64,000 nt of DNA from Solimonas marina (GTDB lineage Bacteria > Pseudomonadota > Gammaproteobacteria > Nevskiales > Nevskiaceae). The translations under genes and the position numbers were made by a program. Of this stretch, positions 53,953 through 63,294 are shown one piece after another. The stretch covers positions 124,001 through 188,000 of the forward strand of contig NZ_JAAVXB010000001.1 in NCBI RefSeq assembly GCF_012241385.1, given 5' to 3'. Every line of letters begins with the position of its first letter. Within the stretch, counting starts at the first letter, position 1. The notes under the pieces are model-generated. The model made no database searches and was not told the DNA's origin. It saw only the letters and a program-made list of their open reading frames with translations.

Positions 53953-54996
53953 ATGAACCTCAAGGGCATCAAGATCAAAGTGCATGACATGTCGCTGCGC
54001 GACGGCATGCATCCAAAGCGGCATCAGATCACCATCGAGCAGATGAAGGCGATCGCCAAGGGGCTCGACGACGCCGGCTGTCCGCTGATCGAGGTCACGC
54101 ACGGGGACGGCCTGGGCGGCGCGTCGGTCAATTACGGATTTCCGGCGGCGACCGACGAGGAATATCTGCGCGCGGTGATTCCGCTGTTGAAGCGCTCGAC
54201 GGTCTCGGCGCTGCTGTTGCCGGGCATCGGCACCGTCGACCATCTGCGCATGGCCGCCGACTGCGGCGTGAAGACGATCCGCGTCGCCACGCATTGCACG
54301 GAAGCCGACGTCTCCGAACAGCACATCAGTCTCGGCCGCAAGATGGAACTGGACACCGTCGGCTTTCTGATGATGGCGCACATGATCGAGCCGGCGCAGC
54401 TGGTCGAGCAGGCGAAGCTGATGGAAAGCTATGGCGCCAACTGCATTTACGCCACCGACTCCGCCGGTTACATGCTGCCGGACGACGTCACGGCGCGCAT
54501 CGGCGCGCTGCGCGAGGCGCTGAAGCCGGATACCGAAATCGGCTTTCACGGCCATCACAATCTATCGATGGGCGTCGCCAATTCGATCGCTGCGGTCGCC
54601 GCCGGCGCGCGGCGCATCGACTGCGCCTGCGGCGGCATGGGCGCCGGCGCCGGCAACACGCCGATGGAAGTGTTCGTCGCCGTCTGCGAACGCATGGGCA
54701 TCGAAACCGGCGTCGACATCTTCAAGATCAGCGACGTCGCCGAAGACCTGGTCACGCCGATCATGGACTTCCCGGTGCGCATCGACCGCAATTCGCTGAC
54801 GCTGGGCTATGCCGGCGTCTATTCGAGCTTCCTGCTGTTCGCGCGCCGCGCCGAACAGAAATACGGCGTGCCGGCACGCGAGATCCTGCTCGAACTGGGC
54901 CGGCAGAAGATGGTCGGCGGCCAGGAAGACATGATCGAGGACACCGCGCTGACGATGGCGCGTGAGCGCGGCCTGCTCAAGGCTGACGCCGCCTGA
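53953..54996 (+). CDS. dmpG: 4-hydroxy-2-oxovalerate aldolase
   Basis: Mn2+-dependent class II aldolase splitting 4-hydroxy-2-oxovalerate into pyruvate and acetaldehyde, which is passed to the acylating dehydrogenase. 347 aa. The HMGL-like barrel has [15 protein letters not shown] (catalytic Arg and metal Asp), [31 protein letters not shown] (metal His pair) and [15 protein letters not shown]; the communication domain ends in [20 protein letters not shown] with the conserved Tyr. GGAGG lies 5 nt before the ATG. It completes the lower meta-cleavage pathway begun at 50785. Confidence 0.97.
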   Translation: MNLKGIKIKVHDMSLRDGMHPKRHQITIEQMKAIAKGLDDAGCPLIEVTHGDGLGGASVNYGFPAATDEEYLRAVIPLLKRSTVSALLLPGIGTVDHLRMAADCGVKTIRVATHCTEADVSEQHISLGRKMELDTVGFLMMAHMIEPAQLVEQAKLMESYGANCIYATDSAGYMLPDDVTARIGALREALKPDTEIGFHGHHNLSMGVANSIAAVAAGARRIDCACGGMGAGAGNTPMEVFVAVCERMGIETGVDIFKISDVAEDLVTPIMDFPVRIDRNSLTLGYAGVYSSFLLFARRAEQKYGVPAREILLELGRQKMVGGQEDMIEDTALTMARERGLLKADAA

Positions 54997-55007
54997 CCGC
55001 GCCGCGC

Positions 55008-55949
55008 GTGGCCGCCTGGTCGCTCGCGGATCTGCCGTCGCTGCACGGCCGGCGCGCACTCGTCACCGGCGCGGCGGCCGGACTCGGCCGCGAGGTCGCC
55101 ACCGCGCTGGCGGGCGCCGGCGCCGAGGTCTTGCTGGTCGACCGGGACATCGAGCGCGGCACGCAAACGGCCGGGCACATCGTCGCCGCTGGCGGACGCG
55201 CCCGTTTCGCGGCGCTCGATCTTGGCGATCAGGCGGCGATTCGCGCATTCGCCGCCGCGCACTGTGCCGAGCATGCGCCGCTCGACATTCTCGTCAACAA
55301 CGCCGGCCTGCTGCCGCGCCTCGACCGTGCGACGACGCGTGACGGCTTCGAGCTGAAGTTCGGCGTCAGCCACCTTGGCCATTTCGCGCTGACCGGTTTG
55401 CTGTTGCCGGCACTGCGGCGCAGTGCCGCGGCGCGCGTCGTCAGCGTGTCGAGCATCGTCCATCGTCAGGGAAGGATCGACTTCGACGACCTGCAGGCCG
55501 AGCGCCGCTACCAGGGCCAGCGCGCGTACAGCCAGACCAAGCTCGCCTGCCTGCTGTTCGCGCTCGAGTTGCACGAGCGCGCGCAGGCCGCCGGCTGGGC
55601 GCTGCGCAGCGTCGCCGCGCATCCGGGCGTGGCCCGCACGGGAATCGGCGACGCGCGCATGACACAAAACAGCCGCCGCTTGCGCGACCGCGTCGAGGTG
55701 CTGGCGTTTCGCAGCATCATGCGCTGGGGTGGACAGTCCGCAGCCGACGGCGCCCTGCCCTTGCTGCGCGCTGCTACCGATCCGCATGTTCGCGGCGGCG
55801 ACTTCTACGGCCCGGCCGGCTTCGGCGAGTGGCGCGGGCCACCCGTGCTCGTGCGTCCGGCGCGGCATGCGCAGGACCGCGAGCTACGGCAACGCCTCTG
55901 GCAGGCGTCCGAAGCCCTGACCGGCGTGCGCTACTCGTCGAGTCGCTGA
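55008..55949 (+). CDS. Short-chain dehydrogenase, retinol-dehydrogenase-like
   Basis: A 313-aa SDR from a GTG at 55008, 11 bp after the aldolase stop, so likely the last gene of the catabolic operon. ALVTGAAAGLGREVATALAG binds cofactor; DILVNNAGLLPRLDRAT, SVSSIVHRQGRIDFDDLQAE and Y-x3-K in RAYSQTKLACLLFALELHER are complete, and the spacing matches long-chain alcohol/retinol and WWOX-type SDRs. The C-terminal RGGDFYGPAGFGEWRG, then PPVLVRP, also fits. Its 3' end overlaps the convergent hydrolase gene by 19 bp. Substrate probably a hydrophobic alcohol. Confidence 0.88.
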   Translation: MAAWSLADLPSLHGRRALVTGAAAGLGREVATALAGAGAEVLLVDRDIERGTQTAGHIVAAGGRARFAALDLGDQAAIRAFAAAHCAEHAPLDILVNNAGLLPRLDRATTRDGFELKFGVSHLGHFALTGLLLPALRRSAAARVVSVSSIVHRQGRIDFDDLQAERRYQGQRAYSQTKLACLLFALELHERAQAAGWALRSVAAHPGVARTGIGDARMTQNSRRLRDRVEVLAFRSIMRWGGQSAADGALPLLRAATDPHVRGGDFYGPAGFGEWRGPPVLVRPARHAQDRELRQRLWQASEALTGVRYSSSR

Positions 55950-56854
55950 ACGGCGCCGGGCTCGCCGAGCGTCGAGCGCACCGACGTGATGAAGCGCGCC
56001 AGCTCGCGGTTGAACACCGCCGAGTGCGTGCCGGTCATGCCATGCGAAGCGCCGCGCACCGTGTAGCGTTCGGCGTTCGGCAGCCAACGCGCCAGCGCCT
56101 CGGCGTTGCGGCGGTAGCGCATCGGGCTGCGCTCACCGTCGACCAGCAGCACCGGCCGACGCATGCCGCGTGCGTCGATTTCGTAGAGCGGCTTGAGCGG
56201 ATCGGCGATCTGCGGGCCCAGCGTCAGCGCGTTGTCGCGCGCCATGTCGCGGAACGCCGGCGTGCTGCGGTCCCAGAAGCCGGGACGGCTGACCGAGTCG
56301 ACGAACATGCGCAGGCCCTCGTCGACATCGCCACCTTCGATCAGGTCGACAGCGTACTGGCGCAGCGCCACCGTCGCATCGTCGATCTCCTCGTCCGGAT
56401 CGCCACCTTGGCGCGGCCCCGACGGATCCACGAGCGTCAGGCTGTCGATCAGATCGGCGTGGCGGATCGCCAGCTGCCAGGCGACGTTGGCGCCGCGTGA
56501 ATGGCCCACCAGATGCACACGCGGCGCCTGCAGCTTGGCGATGAACGCCGCCAATTGCTCGGTGTGCTGGATGATGCTGAACGGCATGCCCAGCGACGAC
56601 GGCAGCCGCGGCCAGTGGTGCGCCAGACTCGGCGCGACGACCTCGAAGCGGTCGGACAAGCCTTTGATCTGCGGCGTCCAGTAGCGGTAGTCGCACAGCG
56701 AGCCGTGCACGAACAGCACGACCTCGCCGGCGCCGGCCTCGACATAGGCCATGCCATGCCAGCGGTCGAGAAACTTGACCTTGGCCTTGCCGATATCGGC
56801 GCGCGCTGCGCCGCTCCCTGATCCAGACGTCGTACCAGACATCGATTTCCCCAT
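55931..56854 (-). CDS. Alpha/beta hydrolase
   Basis: A 307-aa serine hydrolase. FVHGSLCDYRYWTPQIKGLS carries the oxyanion loop; nucleophile Ser in GHSRGANVAW; acid in VLLVDGERSPM; His in GASHGMTGTH. The ATG at 56854 overlaps the MFS stop by one base (TAATG), an arrangement that supports this start over longer open frames. It is the last gene of the dehydrogenase-MFS-hydrolase unit. Resembles epoxide- or ester-hydrolase-like proteins; the cap region (RQYAVDLIEGGDVDEGLRMF) does not identify a substrate. Confidence 0.88.
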   Translation of the reverse strand: MGKSMSGTTSGSGSGAARADIGKAKVKFLDRWHGMAYVEAGAGEVVLFVHGSLCDYRYWTPQIKGLSDRFEVVAPSLAHHWPRLPSSLGMPFSIIQHTEQLAAFIAKLQAPRVHLVGHSRGANVAWQLAIRHADLIDSLTLVDPSGPRQGGDPDEEIDDATVALRQYAVDLIEGGDVDEGLRMFVDSVSRPGFWDRSTPAFRDMARDNALTLGPQIADPLKPLYEIDARGMRRPVLLVDGERSPMRYRRNAEALARWLPNAERYTVRGASHGMTGTHSAVFNRELARFITSVRSTLGEPGAVQRLDE

Positions 56855-58083
56855 TACGGCATCGCCGCCGCCGGCCCCTGCCGACGTGCGAATTCGCGAT
56901 GCAGTCGATATGCCACACCCAGGCCGAGCCCCGACATCACCCCGGCACAGACGAATACTGCGCCGAAATCGGCCAGCGACGCGACGATGCCGAACAGCGG
57001 CCCGCCGAGACCCATCGCCAGATCGAGGCACAGCGAGAACGCACCGAGCGCCGAGCTGCGGCTCGACGCCGGCACCCGCGCCACGACTTCGACACCGAGC
57101 GCCGGATAGATCAGCGACATGCCAATGCCGGCCAGTGCCGCACCGACCATCGCCATGCCCGCCGCCGGCGCGAAGCCCATCATCAACAGGCCGAGCGCCT
57201 CGACGGCGAAACTGGCGATGGCCACGGCGGTGCCGCCGTAGCGTGAAATCACATTGCCGCAGACCACGCGCAGGCCGATGTACGACAGGCCGAAGGCGGT
57301 GATCGCCCAGGCCGCGTGATCCCAGCCGCGGGCGTTGAAATAGAGCGTGGCAAAGGTGGCGATCGCGGCCAGACCGGCGGCGCCGAGGCCCAATGCGAAA
57401 CCCATCGGCGCGATGCGCCGCAGTACGTGCAGGAACGACAACGCCGCGCCCGGCACGACCGCAACACGCGGCAGCCGTCGCGACCACGCCAGGGCCGCCA
57501 GATTGAGCAGCAGCACGATGGCGCCGATCGTCCACAGACCGCCGGCCTTGGCCAGCAGCATGCCCAGCGGCGGGGTCAGCGCCAGAGCGCCATAAGCCAG
57601 AATGCCGTTGTACGAAATCACGCGCGCGGCTTCTGGCACACCGGCCTTGGCGATCGCCCAGCTCAGCGCGCCGGTATTGGTCAGGCCCATGCCGACGCCG
57701 AGCACCAGCCGCGCCAGCAGCAGCACCGCGACGCTGGTCAAGGGATAGGCCGGCAGGCTGGTGGCGACCAGCGTCAGCAGGCCGCTGACCGCACTGAGGG
57801 TCAGCCCCAGCGCCGTCGCGCGGTGCACGCCGGCACGGTCGCCGATGCGCCCAGCCAGCGGTCGCGACGCCAGCATGCTGAAGGCGTGCGCGCTGAGCAC
57901 CGCGCCGGTGATCAGGGCGTTCTGCCCCAGATCACCATGCAGGAACAGCGGCAGCACCGCCAGCGGAATGCCCAGCGAGCAGCCGGAAACACCGGTCAGG
58001 ACGACGATCGCCAGGATCTGCCGCGCACGCGCCGCCGGCGGCAACGCAGCATCGGGGCCCAGCGAAGACGCGGCGGCGCTCAA
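56854..58083 (-). CDS. Major facilitator superfamily transporter
   Basis: A 409-aa, 12-TM MFS permease. The inter-TM2/3 loop reads RPLAGRIGDRAGVHRA and the TM5 region LVLGVGMGLTNTGALSWAIA, typical of drug and sugar efflux MFS branches. The start is a TTG at 58083: no ATG or GTG follows before TM1, and the TTG overlaps the preceding stop as TTGA, mirroring the usual ATGA coupling. Between a 2-hydroxyacid dehydrogenase and a hydrolase, it may import an aryl or hydroxy acid substrate or export a product; direction cannot be read from sequence. Confidence 0.9.
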   Translation of the reverse strand: MSAAASSLGPDAALPPAARARQILAIVVLTGVSGCSLGIPLAVLPLFLHGDLGQNALITGAVLSAHAFSMLASRPLAGRIGDRAGVHRATALGLTLSAVSGLLTLVATSLPAYPLTSVAVLLLARLVLGVGMGLTNTGALSWAIAKAGVPEAARVISYNGILAYGALALTPPLGMLLAKAGGLWTIGAIVLLLNLAALAWSRRLPRVAVVPGAALSFLHVLRRIAPMGFALGLGAAGLAAIATFATLYFNARGWDHAAWAITAFGLSYIGLRVVCGNVISRYGGTAVAIASFAVEALGLLMMGFAPAAGMAMVGAALAGIGMSLIYPALGVEVVARVPASSRSSALGAFSLCLDLAMGLGGPLFGIVASLADFGAVFVCAGVMSGLGLGVAYRLHREFARRQGPAAAMP

Positions 58084-59018
58084 GGAACGGCGGTCAGCGC
58101 CTGACCGTGCTGCACGTAGTGCTGGAGATTGGCGAACACCAGCTCGGCCATCGCCCGACGCGTCTCATGGGTGGCGCTGGCGATGTGCGGCATCAGCACC
58201 ACGTTGTCGAGCGACCACAGTGCCGCCGGCACGTTCGGCTCATCAGCGAAGACGTCGAGCGCGGCGCCGGCAATCGTGCCGGCCTGCAGCGCGGCGACCA
58301 GCGCCGGCTCGTCGACCAGTGCGCCGCGCGCGATATTGACCAGCCAACCGTCGGCGCCGAGTGCCGTCAGCACCTCGGCATTGATCGTCGGCGGCGCCCC
58401 CGGCGTTGCCGCGGCGGCGACCATCAGCACGTCGCTGCGGCGCGCCAGGTCGAGCAGGTCCGGCACGTATTCGTACGGGCAATCCGGACGCGGGCGGCGG
58501 TTGTGGTAGCACACCGTCATGTCGAAACCGGAGGCGCGACGGGCGATCGCCTCGCCGATGCGGCCGAGACCGACGATGCCCAACTGCTTGCCGCTGACAC
58601 GCGTCGCCAGCGGGAAATTGCGCTGCGGCCAGCGGCCGGCGCGCACGTGACGGTCCGACGCGCTGATGCCGCGCAACAGATCGATCAAGGCCCCGACCGC
58701 CAGATCGGCGACGCAGTCGTTGAGCACGTCGGGGGTATTGCTGACGACGATGCCCCGAGCACGCGTCGCGTCGAGATCGACGGTTTCATAGCCGACACCG
58801 AACACCGCGATCATCTTCAGCTGCGGCAAACGCTCGATCAGCGCCGCGTCGGCACCGGTGCGCACCGAGGTCGCCATCAGCGTGAACTCGCCGCCGTGCG
58901 TGGCGAGGTAGGCATCGGGGTCGGCCTGTGCCTCAAGCATCGTGCAGTCGTAGTGCGCAGCCAGCTCGGCTTCGAGCCAGGGCAGCAGGCGGCCATGCTG
59001 CAGCAGACGGGGTCTCAT
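58080..59018 (-). CDS. D-2-hydroxyacid dehydrogenase (glyoxylate/hydroxypyruvate reductase type)
   Basis: A 312-aa NAD(P)-dependent reductase of 2-oxo acids. FGVGYETVDLDATRARGIVV and NTPDVLNDCVADLAVGALI are the family's N-terminal signature; LGIVGLGRIGEAIARRASGF is the cofactor fold; the catalytic Arg, Glu and His lie in LVNIARGALVDEPALVAALQ, AALDVFADEPNVP and LMPHIASATHETRRAM. All appear present. First gene of a coupled three-gene unit with an MFS permease and a hydrolase. Glyoxylate, hydroxypyruvate or an aryl-pyruvate could be the substrate. Confidence 0.93.
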   Translation of the reverse strand: MRPRLLQHGRLLPWLEAELAAHYDCTMLEAQADPDAYLATHGGEFTLMATSVRTGADAALIERLPQLKMIAVFGVGYETVDLDATRARGIVVSNTPDVLNDCVADLAVGALIDLLRGISASDRHVRAGRWPQRNFPLATRVSGKQLGIVGLGRIGEAIARRASGFDMTVCYHNRRPRPDCPYEYVPDLLDLARRSDVLMVAAAATPGAPPTINAEVLTALGADGWLVNIARGALVDEPALVAALQAGTIAGAALDVFADEPNVPAALWSLDNVVLMPHIASATHETRRAMAELVFANLQHYVQHGQALTAVP

Positions 59019-59242
59019 GCGGCCACGCCATCCCGCACGCCAGCGGCGTGATGCGGGCAGGAAAACGGGAGGGGAATCATCGCGGCGGCGATTCTACGCT
59101 CCGCAGCGCCGGGAACAAGTCAAAACGTGAATCGCAGCATGACGATCCTGTCATCGTCGCGACGGTCACACGCACGCTGCCGGCTACGTTCAGTTAACAG
59201 CCATTAGAGTGCAATGCCGTACATCGGATAAGAGTGGATCCC

Positions 59243-60337
59243 ATGCACAGCACAACGGCGGCATCGCGCCGACACCTGCCGCTGGCCCTGGCGGCGGCGC
59301 TGGCCGCCAGCCTCGCGCTCGCCGGCTGCGGCGGCGACGGCGACAAAGGCGCCGACGACGTCCAGCACGACTGGACCGGACTGACCACCGCACTGGACAG
59401 CTTCCTTGGCGCTGGCAGCGGTCAGGTGCTCGGTTACAGCTTCGCGCTCAAGCTCGACGGCAAGACCGTCTACACCGGCGCCAACGGCACGATGTCGGTC
59501 GACAGCGTCATTCCGATCGCCTCGGCCAGCAAGGCGCCGTCGGCGACCATCATCCTGTCGCTGGTCAAGGATGGCCTGATCGATCTCGACACGCCGGTCT
59601 ACGACTACATCGGCAGCGTCGTCGACTGGCCGATCGCCAAGCGCAGCATCACCATGCGCATGCTGCTCAATCACACGTCCGGCATCCAGTTCGATTCGTC
59701 GTGCATGAACGACGACAACACCACGCTGGTCGACTGCGTGCAGGAGATCGCCGACACCACGCTGAACTTCGTGCCGGGTACGGCGTTCGGCTACAGCGGC
59801 GCCGGCTATCAGGTCGCCGGGCTGGTCGCCGAGGAAGTCTCGGGCGAAACCTGGAGCCAACTCGTCGACGAGCGCCTCAACACGCCGCTGGGCATGACCA
59901 CCTTCACCTACGGCGACACCGACAATCCGCGCATCGCCGGCGGCGCGTCGTGCAGCGCCGAGGACTATTTGAAGTTCACCCAGCTTTATCTCAACGGCGG
60001 CAAGGTCGGCTCGACGCAGATCATCACCGCCGACCAGGCCGCACAGGCCACCGAGAACCAGGTCGCCGATCTACCCGTCTATTACACCCCGGTGCCGGAC
60101 GGCAGCGGCCTCAACGGCTACAGCTTCGGCTTCTGGATTTCGGACGCGGCCAATTATCCGGGCAGCAACGGCCCGGAAATCAGCGACCCGGGCCTGCTCG
60201 GCACCACGCCGTGGCTGGACTTCGACAAGTCGTACACCGCCGTCGTGTTGATCACCAGTGATACCGACACCGGCATCGCCATGTGGAACGCGGCGCGCAC
60301 GCAAATTCTCGATCAGCTCAACGGCACGCAGCAGTAA
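59243..60337 (+). CDS. Serine hydrolase lipoprotein, beta-lactamase/class C-like family
   Basis: A 364-aa secreted lipoprotein. The signal (LALAAALAASLALAGC) ends in lipobox LAGC; a GTG at 59234 is another possible start. The active-site Ser and Lys are in ASASKAPSA (S-x2-K), LLNHTSGIQF matches the family's conserved block, but the Tyr-x-Asn motif appears as YSGAGYQ with Gly at the Asn position. ITSDTDTGIAMWN near the C-terminus replaces the usual K-T-G region. Likely an esterase or D-aminopeptidase-like enzyme in the periplasm, not necessarily a beta-lactamase. Single gene on the plus strand between convergent and divergent neighbours. Confidence 0.87.
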   Translation: MHSTTAASRRHLPLALAAALAASLALAGCGGDGDKGADDVQHDWTGLTTALDSFLGAGSGQVLGYSFALKLDGKTVYTGANGTMSVDSVIPIASASKAPSATIILSLVKDGLIDLDTPVYDYIGSVVDWPIAKRSITMRMLLNHTSGIQFDSSCMNDDNTTLVDCVQEIADTTLNFVPGTAFGYSGAGYQVAGLVAEEVSGETWSQLVDERLNTPLGMTTFTYGDTDNPRIAGGASCSAEDYLKFTQLYLNGGKVGSTQIITADQAAQATENQVADLPVYYTPVPDGSGLNGYSFGFWISDAANYPGSNGPEISDPGLLGTTPWLDFDKSYTAVVLITSDTDTGIAMWNAARTQILDQLNGTQQ

Positions 60338-60361
60338 GACGGTATTCGCCGCCGGCGTCGC

Positions 60362-61978
60362 TCAGACGCCGGCGCGCTGCGCCTTGCGCCGCTCGGTGCG
60401 CAGCCAGCTGGCGTAATCGTCGAGATCGCCGTCGAACACCGCGCAGCTACCGTCGGCCACGCGCCACAGCGTGTCGCAGACACTCTGCACCAGGTGGCGA
60501 TCATGGCTGACCAGCACCACCGCACCGGCGTAGTCGTTGATCGCCATCTCCAGCGCGTGGCGCATTTCCAGGTCGAGATGGTTGGTCGGCTCATCGAGCA
60601 GCAGCAGGTTCGGCCGCTGGTAGGCAACCAGCGCCAGCGCCAGCCGCGCTTTCTCGCCGCCGGAAAACGGCGCGATCGCCTCCATCTGCCGATCGCCGTG
60701 AAATGAGAAACGGCCCAGGTAGTCGCGCAGGCTCTGCTCGGCGGCGCGGCGATCGAGGCGGCGCAGATGCAGGAACGGGCTGGCCTCCGGGTCGAGCTGT
60801 TCGAGCTGGTGCTGCGCGTAGTAGCCGACCTTGAGATCCGACGCGCGAATCACGTCGCCGCCGATGAAATCCTGCGCACCGGCCAGGCTCTTCATCAGCG
60901 TCGACTTGCCGACACCGTTGGCGCCGAGCAGCGCCACACGCTCGCCCGGCTGCAGTGACAGCTTGAGCCGCGTCAGCAGCGCCTTGCCGGTGTAGCCAAC
61001 CTCGCCGTCGGTGATGTGAATCAGCGGGCTCGGCACCTTCTCCGGCTGGCGGAAGCGGAAGCTGAATTCGTTCTCGGCCAGCACCGGCGCCACCAGCTCC
61101 ATGCGCTCCAGCGCCTTGATGCGGCTCTGCGCCTGGCGTGCCTTGCTGGCGTGGGTCTTGAAGCGGTCGATGAACGACTTCAGGTGCGCCGCTTTCTCCT
61201 GCTGCTTTTCGTGCGCGATCTGTTGCTGCGTCAGGCGCTCGGCGCGCTGCCGCTCGAATTGCGAATAGCCGCCGACGTAGAGCGTTGCGTTCTGCCGTTC
61301 CAGGTGCAGGGTGTGCGTGCACACCGCGTCGAGGAATTCACGGTCGTGCGACACCAGCAGCAGCGTGCCGGGGAACACCGCCAGCTCCTCCTGCAGCCAC
61401 AGTGCGGCGTCCATATCGAGATGGTTGGTCGGCTCGTCGAGCAGCAGCAGATCGCAGCGCCGCATCAGTGCGCGGGCGATGTTGAGGCGCATGCGCCAAC
61501 CACCGGAAAAACTCGCGACCGGGTTGGTCTGCGTGTTCGGCACGAAGCCCAGACCGTGCAGCAGCTGCGCGGCGCGCGCCTTGGCCGCGTAACCGTCGAT
61601 GGTGGTCAGCCGCTCATGCAGCGCCACTAGGCGATTGATGTCGTCGTCCGTGGTCTCCGCTTCGAGACGCTGCTCGACCTGCGCCAGCTCCGCCTGCAGT
61701 TCGCGCAACTCGATGTCGCCGTCCAGCGCATAGTCGATCGCCGCCTGTTCGAGCGGCGGCGTGTCCTGCGACACGGCGGCGACGACGACGTTCTTCGACA
61801 GATCGACGTTGCCGCTCTCGGGGATCAGCTCGCGGCGGATGGCGGCGAACAGCGTCGACTTGCCGACACCGTTCTTGCCGACCACGCCGACCCGCTGGCC
61901 GGCATGAATGGTCGCGGAGACGTTTTCGAGCAGCGCCCGCGTACCGCGGCGCAGCGTGAGGTTCTGGAGGGAGAGCAT
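60362..61978 (-). CDS. yheS: ABC-F family ATPase, YheS-like
   Basis: Soluble tandem ATP-binding-cassette protein acting on ribosomes, 538 aa. First NBD: VGKNGVGKSTLFAAIRRE, FSGGWRMRLNIARALM, LLLLDEPTNHLD. The interdomain linker carries FIDRFKTHASKARQAQSRIK, then ALERMELVAP, strongly like E. coli YheS. Second NBD: LLGANGVGKSTLMKSLAGAQ, FSGGEKARLALALVAYQRPN and DEPTNHLDLEMRHAL. It ends about 100 residues before E. coli YheS, lacking its charged C-terminal extension. Role: relieving or modulating stalled translation; not a transporter, as no TM domains are present. Confidence 0.95.
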   Translation of the reverse strand: MLSLQNLTLRRGTRALLENVSATIHAGQRVGVVGKNGVGKSTLFAAIRRELIPESGNVDLSKNVVVAAVSQDTPPLEQAAIDYALDGDIELRELQAELAQVEQRLEAETTDDDINRLVALHERLTTIDGYAAKARAAQLLHGLGFVPNTQTNPVASFSGGWRMRLNIARALMRRCDLLLLDEPTNHLDMDAALWLQEELAVFPGTLLLVSHDREFLDAVCTHTLHLERQNATLYVGGYSQFERQRAERLTQQQIAHEKQQEKAAHLKSFIDRFKTHASKARQAQSRIKALERMELVAPVLAENEFSFRFRQPEKVPSPLIHITDGEVGYTGKALLTRLKLSLQPGERVALLGANGVGKSTLMKSLAGAQDFIGGDVIRASDLKVGYYAQHQLEQLDPEASPFLHLRRLDRRAAEQSLRDYLGRFSFHGDRQMEAIAPFSGGEKARLALALVAYQRPNLLLLDEPTNHLDLEMRHALEMAINDYAGAVVLVSHDRHLVQSVCDTLWRVADGSCAVFDGDLDDYASWLRTERRKAQRAGV

Positions 61979-62040
61979 GGGGCGCGCAGTTTACGCACAT
62001 CGCGCCCGCTCCGAGCGGTGCCCGTGCGGCGCACCCCGGC

Positions 62041-62076
62041 GGCGGCCCGGATTCCGTCAAACCGGACCGGGCCGCC
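62041..62076. repeat. GC-rich inverted repeat between yheS and aldo/keto reductase
   Basis: GGCGGCCCGG pairs with CCGGGCCGCC across a 16-nt loop, 23 bp downstream of the aldo/keto reductase stop on its strand. No U-tract follows, so a Rho-independent terminator is not supported; it could still act as an mRNA-stabilising hairpin. Confidence 0.5.
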
Positions 62077-62098
62077 GCCGTCGATCAGCGCCGCGCGG

Positions 62099-63127
<1,029 letters not shown>

Positions 63128-63294
63128 CGCGTTTCCTTTCTGCATCGGGGGATGTGAGCGACCGCCTGTTAACGGTCGGTAACGTGGGCCGCATTGTACG
63201 CAAGCCTCGACACCGGATCGGCAGATCCGCGATGCATACAATGCAAGACTTTCATGACTCAAACGCACGAACCGTGTCGATGCGATCATGTGTC

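Noticed and set aside
62041-62076. GC-rich hairpin considered as a Rho-independent terminator of the aldo/keto reductase
   Set aside because: There is no U-tract on either strand after the stem; it is kept only as an inverted repeat.
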